Counted from the stretch's first letter, positions 40,822-49,853 are shown. The stretch is DNA of 64,000 nucleotides from Massilia sp. Root335 (GCF_001425685.1 NZ_LMCY01000051.1:69237-133236), one strand, 5' to 3'. Made by a program: numbers and translations. The notes: generated by a model from the letters alone, not told the origin.

Positions 40822-43728
40822 ATGCGTATCGTGATCGACTTCGACGACGGCCAGGACCGCATCGAGCCGGCGGCCCTGCTGCTGGCCCAGGAACTGGTCC
40901 GCGACGGCGCCGGCCATGACATCTGGCTGGCCGTGTCGAACCGCTCGCACGTGGCGGTGGAAACGCTGCGTGCCGTCTTCAAGTTGGGCCTGCGCGTATT
41001 CGACTTCCCGTCCAATCCGCGTTACGCCGCCGCGGTGCGCATCCACGCCTTCGCCGGCCTCGCGCCGGACGTCGTGCTGACGCTCGCCCGCGCCGGCCGC
41101 GCCCGCGCCATGCCGGGCGCGCCGTTCGCGCACATCGTGTCCGCGCCCGGCACCGAGAGCGCCGGCGCGCTGTGGACCCGCATCGCCGCCGGCGCGGCGG
41201 AAAGCGCGACGCCGCCTGCACCCGTACCGGCACCGGCCGGCCGTCCGAAACTGGCATACGTGTCGCCGCTGCCGCCCGTGAAATCCGGCATCGCCGACTA
41301 CAGCGCGGAACTGGTGCCTGAACTGGCGCGGTACTACGACATCGACCTCGTCGTCGACCAGGACAGCGTGCACGATCCCCGCGTGGCGGGCTTCCCGCAG
41401 AGGAGCCCGGCCTGGCTGCGCGAGAACGCGCACCTGTTCGACCGCGTGCTCTACCACTTCGGCAATTCGCACGCGCACCAGCACATGTTCGAATTGATCC
41501 GCGACGTGCCCGGCATCGTGGTGCTGCACGATTTCTTTTTCTCGGGCGTGCTGGACAACCTGGAAAACGAAGGCTATCTGCCGCAGGCCTTCCTGCACGC
41601 GCTGTACGAATCGCACGGCTTTTCCGGCCTGCTCGACCACGCGAAGAACGGCCGCAATCCGGCCATCTGGAAGTACCCCGTCAACAAGGGCGTGCTGGAC
41701 GCGGCGGCCGGCGTGATCGTGCACTCGGATTTCTCGAAGACGCTCGCCCGCGACTGGTACGGCGAACAAACGGCGGCGGACTGGCGCACGATCCCGCTGC
41801 TGCGCGGCCGCCCGGAAGGCAGTATCGGCCCGGACGCGCGCGCCGCCGCGCGCGCGCGCCTCGGCCTGGCCGGCGACGACTACCTCGTGTGCACCTTCGG
41901 CATGCTGGGCCGCACGAAGCTGAACGAAGAACTGCTGGACGCCTTCCTCGCGTCGCCGCTCGCGCTCGACGCGCACTGCAAACTGGTGTTCGTCGGCGAG
42001 AACGATCCGAGCCCGTACGGCGGCGAACTGCTGCGCAAGGCCGGCGCCAGCGCGGCCAGGGAGCGCATCCGCATCACCGGCTTCGTCGACGCCGCCGCGT
42101 ATGCGGACTACCTGGCCGCCGCCGACTGCGCCGTGCAGCTGCGCACGTCGACGCGCGGCGAGACGTCGGCGTCCGTGCTCGACTGCCTGCTGTACGCCCT
42201 GCCGACCATCGTCAACGCGCACGGCTCGACGGCCTCGATCGACGACGCCCTGCTCGTCAAGCTGCGCGACGACTTCACGGTGCCCGAGCTGGCCGAGGCG
42301 CTGACCCGCCTGCACGGCGACGCCGGCGCGCGTACGCAACTGGGGCAGCGCGCCCTCGCCCACATGGACGCCGAGCACGCGCCGGCGCGCGTGGGCCGGA
42401 TGGTCTTCGACGCGATCGAACACTTCACGCGCACGGGCAGCCATGCGCATTACCGCCGGGTCGTGCGCGCCGCGGCGCCGGTATGCCCCGACGGCGAACT
42501 GGCGCCGCTCGCCGCCGCCATCGCGTTCAACCGCGCGCCGGTCGCGCCGCGCCAGTTGCTGGTCGACGTCTCGGCCCTCGTGCAGTCGGACCTCAAGACG
42601 GGTATCCAGCGCGTCGTGCGCAGCGTCCTGCTGGCGATGCTGAACGATCCGCCGCCGGACTTCCGCATCGAACCCGTGTTCTCTCACGGCGGCGGCAATG
42701 CCTACCGCTACGCGCGCCAGTTCGCGCTGCGCCTGACGGGCAGCGCCGGCCTGGCGCTGGAAGATGCGCCGGTCGACCTGCGACCCGGCGACGTGTTCCT
42801 CGGCCTCGACCTGTTCACGAACGGCACGTCGCAGAACGAGGCGCTGCTGCGCGCGATGGCCGACCGCGGGGTATATATCCACTTCGTCGTGTACGACCTG
42901 CTGCCGATGCTGCGCCCGGACGTGTTCCCGTTCGGGACCGAACAGTATTTCGGCGACTTCCTGCGCACCGTGCACGCCGTGTCCGACGGCGTGATCTGCA
43001 TCTCGCGCGCCGTCGCCGACGAACTCGCGGCGTGGTACGACGGCCAGGGCCTGCGCCGGCGCCTGCCGCTGCAACTGGGCTGGTTCCACCTGGGCGCCGA
43101 CATCGACGCCAGCGCGCCGAGCACCGGCATGCCGCCGGACGCCCACGTCGTACTGGACGCCCTCGCCGCGCGCCCCACCTTCCTGATGGTCGGCACGGTC
43201 GAACCGCGCAAGGGCCAGGCCCAGGCGCTGGCCGCGTTCGAAGCTTTATGGGAACGGGGCGTGGACGCCAATCTCGTCATCGTCGGCAAGGAGGGCTGGA
43301 TGGTCGAGCAGCTGGCCGCGCGCATGGCCGACCATCCGGAAAAGGGCAAGCGCATGTTCTGGCTGGCCGGGATCTCGGACGAGATGCTGCTGAAACTCTA
43401 CGCCGGCTCGGCGGCGCTGCTGGCCGCGTCCGAAGGCGAAGGCTTCGGCCTGCCGCTGATCGAGGCGGCGCAGCATGGCATCCCGATCGTCGCGCGCAAC
43501 CTGCCCGTGTTCCGCGAAGTCGCGGGCGAGCATGCGTATTACTTCGACGGCCTGGCCCCCGCCGACCTGGCGCGCGCGATCGAGGACTGGCTCGCCCTGA
43601 ACCGTGACGGCAAGGCCCCCGCCTCGACCGGCATGCCGTGGCTGACGTGGGACCGCAGCGCGCGCCAGGTGATCGACACCGTCATTGGCGGCAAGTGGTA
43701 TCGCACGCTGCCCGGCACGGACGCGTGA
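40822..43728 (+). CDS. Large double-domain GT4 glycosyltransferase
   Basis: The protein has 968 residues and two GT-B glycosyltransferase units. Unit one (about 140-550) shows LAYVSPLPPVKSGIADYSAE, a typical GT4 N-domain opening, and GFVDAAAYADYLAAADCAVQ followed by TSASVLDCLLYALPTI. Unit two (about 575-960) shows LLVDVSALVQSDLKTGIQRV, the YDLLPMLRP block, FLMVGTVEPRKGQ, and the E-x7-E catalytic region ASEGEGFGLPLIEAAQHGIP. Such tandem enzymes build repeating mannan- or rhamnan-like O-antigens. It begins 3 bp after the FkbM gene. Residues 1-130 form an extra N-terminal domain of unclear type. Donor sugars are not readable. Confidence 0.88.
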   Translation: MRIVIDFDDGQDRIEPAALLLAQELVRDGAGHDIWLAVSNRSHVAVETLRAVFKLGLRVFDFPSNPRYAAAVRIHAFAGLAPDVVLTLARAGRARAMPGAPFAHIVSAPGTESAGALWTRIAAGAAESATPPAPVPAPAGRPKLAYVSPLPPVKSGIADYSAELVPELARYYDIDLVVDQDSVHDPRVAGFPQRSPAWLRENAHLFDRVLYHFGNSHAHQHMFELIRDVPGIVVLHDFFFSGVLDNLENEGYLPQAFLHALYESHGFSGLLDHAKNGRNPAIWKYPVNKGVLDAAAGVIVHSDFSKTLARDWYGEQTAADWRTIPLLRGRPEGSIGPDARAAARARLGLAGDDYLVCTFGMLGRTKLNEELLDAFLASPLALDAHCKLVFVGENDPSPYGGELLRKAGASAARERIRITGFVDAAAYADYLAAADCAVQLRTSTRGETSASVLDCLLYALPTIVNAHGSTASIDDALLVKLRDDFTVPELAEALTRLHGDAGARTQLGQRALAHMDAEHAPARVGRMVFDAIEHFTRTGSHAHYRRVVRAAAPVCPDGELAPLAAAIAFNRAPVAPRQLLVDVSALVQSDLKTGIQRVVRSVLLAMLNDPPPDFRIEPVFSHGGGNAYRYARQFALRLTGSAGLALEDAPVDLRPGDVFLGLDLFTNGTSQNEALLRAMADRGVYIHFVVYDLLPMLRPDVFPFGTEQYFGDFLRTVHAVSDGVICISRAVADELAAWYDGQGLRRRLPLQLGWFHLGADIDASAPSTGMPPDAHVVLDALAARPTFLMVGTVEPRKGQAQALAAFEALWERGVDANLVIVGKEGWMVEQLAARMADHPEKGKRMFWLAGISDEMLLKLYAGSAALLAASEGEGFGLPLIEAAQHGIPIVARNLPVFREVAGEHAYYFDGLAPADLARAIEDWLALNRDGKAPASTGMPWLTWDRSARQVIDTVIGGKWYRTLPGTDA

Positions 43729-43734
43729 TCCGCG

Positions 43735-45258
43735 ATGCGGCCCGTTGACGACCCCGCCCTGCGCCGGCTCCCCGCGGGCTGGCGCGCGTGGCGTTTCCCG
43801 GCCGCGCTGCTGGCCGCATTGACCATCCTGTTCTGCCTGAACCAGCCCATCCTCGGCGGCGACATGCTCGAGTACACGCTCGACACGGTCGCCATCGCGC
43901 ACCACGGCACGCCCGACATCCGCCTCACCGACATCGCCGCCGTGCGCAAGCTCGTGCCGCAGATCGGCTGGGCGTTCGATCCGCTCGAACAGGACATGCG
44001 CGCCGGCGTGAAGAACGTCTATCCCGCCTTCGCGCGCGGCCGCGGCGGCGCCGTTTTCAGCATCCACTTCTTCGGCTATCCCGCACTGGCCGCGCTGCCG
44101 CTGCGCGTGTTCGAGGCGGTGGGCATTCCGCCGCTGAAGGCGTTCCAGGCCGCGAACTACGCGGCGATCTTCGTGCTCGGCCTGGCGCTGCTGCGCTTTT
44201 TCCGCTCGGCCGCGAGTGCGTCGCTGGGCGTGCTGCTGTTCCTCGGCTGCGGCGGCATGCTGTACATGAACCAGACGAGCCCCGAGTGCGTCGGCGCCGC
44301 GTCGCTGCTGGCCGCCCTGCTGTTCTGGCTGGGCGGCGCGCCGCTCGCCGGCGGCATCATGGCCGGCCTCGCGGCGCAGCAGAACCCCACCATCGTGATG
44401 TTCTTCGCCTTTGCGCCGCTGGTGAAACTGTGCGCCGACTGGCGGCGCGACGCGGGCGTGAAGGCGAACGTGAAGGCGCAGCTCACCCGCGCGAACGTCA
44501 TCGGGCTCGCGGCGGGACTGGCCGTGTTCGCGCTGCCGCCGCTGTTCAACGTCGTCCAGTTCGGCGTACCGAACATCATCGCGCGCAGGTTTTCCGACCC
44601 GGCACTCATCAGCGGCACGCGCCTCGTCTCGTTCTTCTTCGACCTGAACCAGGGTGCGATCGTCGCGCTGCCCGGCGTGGCGGCGGCGCTGCTCGCGTGG
44701 GGCTGGCGGCGCCGCGCGATCGCGACCGGGGCCGCCTGCCTTGCCCTCGTGCTGGCGCTGATCCTGCCCGCGCTGGCCGTGTTGAACTGGAATTCCGGCG
44801 CGGCCGGCGTCATGCGTTATGCATTCTGGGCCGGCATGCCGCTGGTGCTCGCGCTGCTCCTGCGCGTGCGCACGCACGGACGCTGGCCGCCGCTGCTGGT
44901 GCTGTGGCTCGTGCTGGCGCAGGGCGGCGCCATGGTGAGTGCGGGTACCTATTCGTACGTCGAATTCAGCCCGCTCGCCCGCTTCGTGCTGGCCCACGCG
45001 TCGAACCACTACCATCCGGAACCGGAGATCTTCGCCGAGCGCATGGCGCACAACGACGACTACATCCAGCCGGAGAAGGTCTATGTCTACCGCCCGGCCG
45101 GGCTGCCGGCCAAGGCGCTGTTCAACGCGGAGAACGAGAACGCCGGCGCGCAGCTGTGCGGCCCGGGCCGCACGCTGGCGCCGGGCAACCGCATCGTCGC
45201 GAGCAGCCACGGCTGGCGCTACCTGGACGGCGATCCCGTCTGCGTGCCGGCGCGCTGA
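43735..45258 (+). CDS. Polytopic membrane protein, GT-C glycosyltransferase-like
   Basis: The protein has 507 residues, about ten hydrophobic segments and a C-terminal periplasmic part of about 110 residues. The first loop has GGDMLEYTLDTVAIAHHGTP, with an acidic residue soon after the first helix as in GT-C enzymes that use lipid-linked sugars, but no signature is decisive. YMNQTSPECVGAASLLAALL and AGLAAQQNPTIVMFFAFAPL are typical membrane portions. It begins 6 bp after the double glycosyltransferase and is the last gene of the export operon. A role in adding a side-chain sugar to the exported glycan is inference from position. Confidence 0.6.
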   Translation: MRPVDDPALRRLPAGWRAWRFPAALLAALTILFCLNQPILGGDMLEYTLDTVAIAHHGTPDIRLTDIAAVRKLVPQIGWAFDPLEQDMRAGVKNVYPAFARGRGGAVFSIHFFGYPALAALPLRVFEAVGIPPLKAFQAANYAAIFVLGLALLRFFRSAASASLGVLLFLGCGGMLYMNQTSPECVGAASLLAALLFWLGGAPLAGGIMAGLAAQQNPTIVMFFAFAPLVKLCADWRRDAGVKANVKAQLTRANVIGLAAGLAVFALPPLFNVVQFGVPNIIARRFSDPALISGTRLVSFFFDLNQGAIVALPGVAAALLAWGWRRRAIATGAACLALVLALILPALAVLNWNSGAAGVMRYAFWAGMPLVLALLLRVRTHGRWPPLLVLWLVLAQGGAMVSAGTYSYVEFSPLARFVLAHASNHYHPEPEIFAERMAHNDDYIQPEKVYVYRPAGLPAKALFNAENENAGAQLCGPGRTLAPGNRIVASSHGWRYLDGDPVCVPAR

Positions 45259-45361
45259 CGCAGGCGGGCCGCGTCAGTGCGGTCGCGAACAGTACGGCGC
45301 AGGCGTGCGCCCTAAAATTTGCACCATCGGGCCTTGGCGGCTGAAGCGAAAGGATCGCGCG

Positions 45362-47068
45362 ATGGTGATGGGACCGGACAAGCAGGGAAACCTCCAGAAG
45401 GCGGTGGACGAACAAGGCGGCGGCCAGAGCTTCGGCGTGCCCGCGGCCGGCGAAGTCGAGGGCAATGCCTACGAACCGATGGGCACGCCCGGCGTCAACC
45501 ACTGGCAGGCCAGCTACATCAAGCGCGACGGCCTGGACGACCGCGGCAACATCTTCTTCGCCGCCGTCGCGATGACGCGCATGCCGATGACCATCACCGA
45601 TCCGCGCCGGCCGGACAACCCGATCGTGTTCTGCAACGGCGCCTTCCTCGACCTCACGCATTACAAGCAGGAAGACGTGGTCGGCCGCAACTGCCGCTTC
45701 CTGCAGGGCCCGCAGACGGACCGCCGCACGGTGGACGAGGTGCGCAAGGCCGTCGCCGAACAGCGCGCCGTCGCCGTCGACATCCTGAATTACAAGGCCG
45801 ACGGCAGCGCGTTCTGGAACGCCCTGTTCATCGGTCCCATCTTCGACCAGGACGGCCAGCTGCTGTACTTCTTCGCGTCGCAGATGGACATCTCGGAGCG
45901 CCGCCAGAGCCAGGAATCCCATCTGCAGGCACAGAAGATGGAGGCGATCGGCCAGCTGACGGCCGGCATGGCGCACGACTTCAACAATCTGCTGCAAGTC
46001 ATCAACGGCAACCTTGAAATCGCGCTGATCAGCCTGGAGAAGCCGGACATGGCGCGCAATGCGCTGGAACGGGCGCAGCGCGCGGCCATGCGCGCCGCGC
46101 GGCTGACCCAGCAGCTGCTGACGTTCGCGCGCAAGCAGCGCCTGGAGCCCGTCCCCGTCGACATCAACAACCTCGTCGTGGAATTCTCCGAGATGCTCGT
46201 GCGTACGCTGGGCGACAGGGTCGACCTGCGCCTCGACCTGCGCCCCGGCCTGCCGCTGTGCGACCTCGACCCGACGCACCTCGAAATGGCCCTGCTGAAC
46301 GTGCTGATCAACGCGCGCGACGCCCTCCCGGACGGCGGCGAGGTGACCGTGGGAACGGCGATCGTGCGCGGCGCGGACCGCGTCAAGGCGCATGGCCTGG
46401 ACCCCGGCACGTACATCATCCTGTGCGTGATCGACCACGGCATCGGCATGCCGCCCGAGGTCCTGCGCCGCGCGACCGAGCCCTTCTTCACGACCAAGGG
46501 ACCGGGCACGGGCCTCGGCCTGGCGATGGTGCACGGCTTCGTGCAGCAGTCGCACGGCCGCCTGGAAATCGACAGCCGGGCGGGCGAAGGCACCACGGTG
46601 CGCATGATCTTCCCCGTGGCCGACAATGCCCCGGACGCCGCCGGCGGCGACGGCCAGGATCAGCCCGCCGCCCCGCCGGACGGGGACGGCGCGGCGGACA
46701 GCCGGCCCAGCGTGCTCGTCGTCGAAGACAACGACGACGTGCGCGAACTGGCCGAGAGCGTGCTGGGCATGGCCGGCTACACGGTGCTGGCGGCCGCCAG
46801 CGGCGAACAGGCGCTGACCCTGCTGCGCGAGGGCGCGCGGGTCGACCTGCTGTTCACGGACGTGATCATGCCGGGCGGGATGAACGGCCTGCAGCTCGTC
46901 GACGAGGCGCGCCGGCTGCGCCCGCGGCTGCCGGTGCTCGTCACGACGGGCTATATGGACGAACTGCCGGAATGCGGCAAGGGCCGGCGGCTGAACGTCC
47001 TCGCCAAGCCGTACAAGCATGGCGATTTGCTGGCGCAGGTGGACGCGGCGCTGGGAAGGGAGATGTAG
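45362..47068 (+). CDS. LOV-domain hybrid histidine kinase with receiver domain
   Basis: The protein has 568 residues. The N-terminal PAS/LOV domain (about 60-185) contains GRNCRFLQGP, where Cys111 is the flavin-adduct cysteine of blue-light LOV sensors, with the Asn/Gln pattern of FMN binding (NPIVFCN, NYKADGS). The kinase has the phospho-acceptor His205 (AGMAHDFNN), an N-box NVLINARDALPDGG and G-boxes GIGMP and GTGLGLAM. The receiver domain (about 445-565) has Asp500 as acceptor (TDVIMPGG). A ribosome-binding site AAGGA precedes ATG 45362. Its TAG stop (47066-47068) is provided by a family A repeat. No response regulator gene is adjacent, so output is unknown. Confidence 0.88.
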   Translation: MVMGPDKQGNLQKAVDEQGGGQSFGVPAAGEVEGNAYEPMGTPGVNHWQASYIKRDGLDDRGNIFFAAVAMTRMPMTITDPRRPDNPIVFCNGAFLDLTHYKQEDVVGRNCRFLQGPQTDRRTVDEVRKAVAEQRAVAVDILNYKADGSAFWNALFIGPIFDQDGQLLYFFASQMDISERRQSQESHLQAQKMEAIGQLTAGMAHDFNNLLQVINGNLEIALISLEKPDMARNALERAQRAAMRAARLTQQLLTFARKQRLEPVPVDINNLVVEFSEMLVRTLGDRVDLRLDLRPGLPLCDLDPTHLEMALLNVLINARDALPDGGEVTVGTAIVRGADRVKAHGLDPGTYIILCVIDHGIGMPPEVLRRATEPFFTTKGPGTGLGLAMVHGFVQQSHGRLEIDSRAGEGTTVRMIFPVADNAPDAAGGDGQDQPAAPPDGDGAADSRPSVLVVEDNDDVRELAESVLGMAGYTVLAAASGEQALTLLREGARVDLLFTDVIMPGGMNGLQLVDEARRLRPRLPVLVTTGYMDELPECGKGRRLNVLAKPYKHGDLLAQVDAALGREM

Positions 47069-47146
47069 GGTGGGCACGCCGTGCCCGCGCGTAACGTATG
47101 CGGTACGCGAACGTTACGCGTGGGCGAAGGGCCGCCCCCGCCCTAC
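47065..47146. repeat. Family A repeat pair supplying both convergent stop codons
   Basis: Copy one (47065-47091) runs GTAGGGTGGGC to CCCGCGCG. The inverted copy (47117-47146) runs CGCGTGGGCGA to CGCCCTAC. The centre (GTAACGT..ACGTTAC) is itself an inverted repeat. The TAG inside the outer GTAGGG/CCCTAC ends is the stop codon of the LOV kinase on the plus strand (47066-47068) and of the helicase on the minus strand (47143-47145). Confidence 0.88.
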
Positions 47147-48597
47147 TGCTTCGGCAAGCCGCCCAGCAGCGCGGCCAGCTTGGGCTTCGGCTTGCTCGAT
47201 GCGGCCGGTGCCGCGGCCGTGTCCTTGCGCGGGGCCGCGGCCGGCTCGTAGGGCTTGAGGAACCACGGATCGACCTTGTCGCGACGCGGCGCGCCCATGC
47301 TGCGCGGGCCGCGTTCCGTGCGCTCCGGACGTTCGCCGCGCGGGGCGTCGGTCTCGCGGCGGCCGCCGCGGCGGTCGGCAGTGCGATCGGGACCGCGCTC
47401 GCCGCCGCGCGAGGGCGTGAAGCCGGTCAGCTCGCCGCGCGTGATGGTCTGCTTGATCAGCTTCTCGATGTCGGCCAGCAGGCGCTCGTCCTTGTCCGAA
47501 AACACGGACAGCGCATCGCCCGTGGCGCCGGCGCGGCCGGTGCGGCCGATGCGGTGCACGTAATCCTCGGCGTTGTACGGCAGGTCGTAGTTGATCACGC
47601 ACGGCAGGTCGGTGATGTCGAGGCCGCGCGCCGCGACGTCGGTCGCGACGAGCACGTCGATCTCGCCGTTCTTGAATGCGTCCAGCGCGGCGATGCGCTC
47701 CTGCTGGGTCTTGTCGCCGTGGATGGCAGACGCCTTGATGCCGGCCTGCTCGAGATAGCGCGCCAGGCGCGAAGCGCCGATCTTGGTGTTCGAGAACACG
47801 AGGACCTGCTTCAGGTCGCGCGACCGGATCAGGTGCTCGACGACGTTGCGCTTCTGTTCTTCGTCCACCTTGTACAGCACCTGCGTGATCGCGGTGTTGG
47901 TAGCGTTGCTGCGCGCGACTTCGATCAGGAGGGGCTCGTTCAGGAAGCTGGCCGCCAGCTTCTTGATCTCGGGCGAGAACGTGGCCGAGAACATCAGGTT
48001 CTGGCGCTTCTTCGGCAGCAGGTTGATGATGCGCTGCAGGTCGGGCAGGAAGCCCATGTCGAGCATGCGGTCGGCCTCGTCCATCACGAGCATCTGGACC
48101 TGGCCCAGGCTGATGTTCTTCTGCTCCACGTGGTCGAGCAGGCGGCCCGGCGTGGCGATGACGATCTCGACGCCACGGCGCAGGACTTCGGTCTGCGGCT
48201 TCATGTCCATGCCGCCGAAGACGACGGTGGAGCGCAGCGGCGTGTGCTGGGCATAGGCCTTGACGTTCTCGGCGACCTGGATCGCCAGTTCGCGCGTCGG
48301 CGTCAGCACCAGGGCGCGCACGGCATGGCGCGCGGGCGACATGCTCGTGTTGGCGTGCGGGAGCAGCAACTGGATGATCGGCAGCGAGAAGCTGGCCGTC
48401 TTGCCGGTGCCGGTCTGGGCCGCGCCCATGACGTCGCGGCCCTGCAGGACGATGGGGATCGCCTGGGCCTGGATCGGGGTCGGATGGACATAGCCCTGGT
48501 CCGACAGTGCGCGCTGGATCTCAGGCGCGAGGCCGAAATCGGCGAAGCGCACGGTCGGTGCGCCGCCAGCTTCAATAGTGGTCGGTGTTTCAGACAT
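47143..48597 (-). CDS. rhlE: DEAD-box RNA helicase, RhlE-like
   Basis: The protein has 484 residues. Domain 1 has the Q motif (FADFGLAPEIQRALSDQGY), motif I AQTGTGKT, Ia PTRELAIQ, II DEAD (VMDEADRMLDMGF) and III SAT. Domain 2 has motif IV VLVFSNT, V ATDVAARGLDI and VI HRIGRTGRAG. The Arg/Gly-rich basic tail (about 385-445) ending KPKLAALLGGLPKQ is typical of RhlE-type helicases in Burkholderiales, which act in ribosome assembly and RNA turnover, often in the cold. The stop codon is inside a family A repeat. Confidence 0.9.
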   Translation of the reverse strand: MSETPTTIEAGGAPTVRFADFGLAPEIQRALSDQGYVHPTPIQAQAIPIVLQGRDVMGAAQTGTGKTASFSLPIIQLLLPHANTSMSPARHAVRALVLTPTRELAIQVAENVKAYAQHTPLRSTVVFGGMDMKPQTEVLRRGVEIVIATPGRLLDHVEQKNISLGQVQMLVMDEADRMLDMGFLPDLQRIINLLPKKRQNLMFSATFSPEIKKLAASFLNEPLLIEVARSNATNTAITQVLYKVDEEQKRNVVEHLIRSRDLKQVLVFSNTKIGASRLARYLEQAGIKASAIHGDKTQQERIAALDAFKNGEIDVLVATDVAARGLDITDLPCVINYDLPYNAEDYVHRIGRTGRAGATGDALSVFSDKDERLLADIEKLIKQTITRGELTGFTPSRGGERGPDRTADRRGGRRETDAPRGERPERTERGPRSMGAPRRDKVDPWFLKPYEPAAAPRKDTAAAPAASSKPKPKLAALLGGLPKQ

Positions 48598-48958
48598 GTT
48601 TTCTTTCGGGCAATGAATCGTTGCGTTCTACGGCCGGGCTGCTGCCCTGGCAGGGCCAACGCGGGAAAACCGGGGTGACGGGACGCGCCTCGCGCGGCTT
48701 GGCCGGGAGCGGCGAATTGGCTGCCTGGTCAGCGCACACGGCGCCGCACGGACGTAGAGAGTCTAAATCGCGCTCAAGGTTACCTCAAATCGTACCCTCT
48801 GTATATGAAATCCGCGTTTTTGGCGGCACATTGCAATAATTTCATCTTGGGCTCTTTACATTCCTTTACCCGGCTTTACACCGCCAGGCCTGCGCGCCGG
48901 ACCGCGCCGGGCCGATAATTCATGCAGTCAACAATTCCGCTTAGCAAAGGATTTCAAC
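48598..48958. other. Divergent promoter region, no gene seen
   Basis: These 361 bp separate the helicase (minus) and EF-hand (plus) genes. The left half is GC-rich; the right half from about 48770 is AT-richer. The stretch at 48850-48880 repeats CTTTAC three times at spacings of 10-12 bp (CTTTACATTC, CTTTACCCG, CTTTACACC). No CRP-type palindrome and no convincing short gene was found. A long 5' leader for the helicase mRNA would fit the cold-shock style regulation known for this family, but nothing in the sequence proves it. Confidence 0.4.
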
Positions 48959-49798
48959 ATGGTTGCGAGCATCAGCAGCAATACCGGCAGCGTGTCGAAC
49001 TGGGCCGATTCCATCTTTTCCAGGCTCGACACGAAGAACCAGGGTTATATCGAAAAGAGCGACCTGCAAAGTGCGCTGTCGGCGACGGACGACTCGGGGT
49101 CCACGCAGTCGAGCGACATCGACGACGCCTTCAGCGCCCTCGACGGCGACGGCGACGGCAAGGTCACGAAGAGCGAATTGACGGACGCGATGACCAAGCT
49201 GTCCGACCAGCTGGGCGCCCAGTTCGATGCGTCGCGCGTGCACCGGGGCGGCGGCATGCGGCCGGATGGTCCGCCGCCGGGCCCGCCGCCGGGCCAGGAC
49301 GGCCAGGACAGCCAGGACGGCAGCACCGTCGATGCGGCCAGCGCCAGCAGCGGAACGCAAGGGATGCAGGGTGCCGGCGGCCCGCCACCGGGCGGCCCGC
49401 ATGGCCACCATGGCGGTGGCGGTGGCGCCACGGATTCGACCGGCTCCGCCAGCTCGACCAGCGGCACGAGCGGCACGACCGAAGCGGCCGACACCAACGG
49501 CGACGGCACGGTCAGCGCGGAAGAGCTGGCGGCGTACGAGATCTCGCAGGCAAGCACGGCGGCTTCGAACGATTCGAGCAGCGCGAACAGCTCGAACAGC
49601 TCGAGCACGAGCAGCGACGGCACCGGCACGAGCGCCACGAACGGCAGCACCGGCACGTCGAAGACCCACCACGAGCGCGACCCGATGCGCGAATTCGCAC
49701 ACGCGCTGCAGTTGCTGAAGGCATATGCAGACAACAGCAGCGACGGCACATCGTCGACGGACACGAGCAGCAGCGTCAGCGTCAGCGTCGAAGCGTAA
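48959..49798 (+). CDS. EF-hand calcium-binding protein with low-complexity linker
   Basis: The 279-residue protein has three EF-hand loops: residues 24-35 (degenerate, DTKNQGYIEKSD), 62-73 (canonical DGDGDGKVTKSE) and 178-189 (canonical DTNGDGTVSAEE). The rest is Gly/Pro/His-rich (PPPGPPPGQDGQ, GPHGHHGGGGG) and Ser/Thr/Asn-rich sequence. There is no signal peptide or cysteine, and the N-terminus MVASISSNTGSVSNWAD is flexible. Similar proteins occur widely in Proteobacteria without known function; one relative group is type III effectors, but there is no secretion system here to support that. AAAGGA precedes the ATG. Confidence 0.8.
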   Translation: MVASISSNTGSVSNWADSIFSRLDTKNQGYIEKSDLQSALSATDDSGSTQSSDIDDAFSALDGDGDGKVTKSELTDAMTKLSDQLGAQFDASRVHRGGGMRPDGPPPGPPPGQDGQDSQDGSTVDAASASSGTQGMQGAGGPPPGGPHGHHGGGGGATDSTGSASSTSGTSGTTEAADTNGDGTVSAEELAAYEISQASTAASNDSSSANSSNSSSTSSDGTGTSATNGSTGTSKTHHERDPMREFAHALQLLKAYADNSSDGTSSTDTSSSVSVSVEA

Positions 49799-49853
49799 GC
49801 GTGCCCGTGACCATGTCCGTCGAAGCGTCAACGTCGCCGCATAAATAACCACC

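Noticed and set aside
39466..43146. A 1226-codon minus-strand open frame opposite wzt/FkbM/glycosyltransferase
   Set aside because: Composition typical of an antisense shadow; the plus strand has overlapping, motif-bearing genes.
48841..48885. Triple CTTTAC repeat as a regulator binding site before the EF-hand gene
   Set aside because: Spacing is irregular and no known regulator matches; too weak to list as a site.
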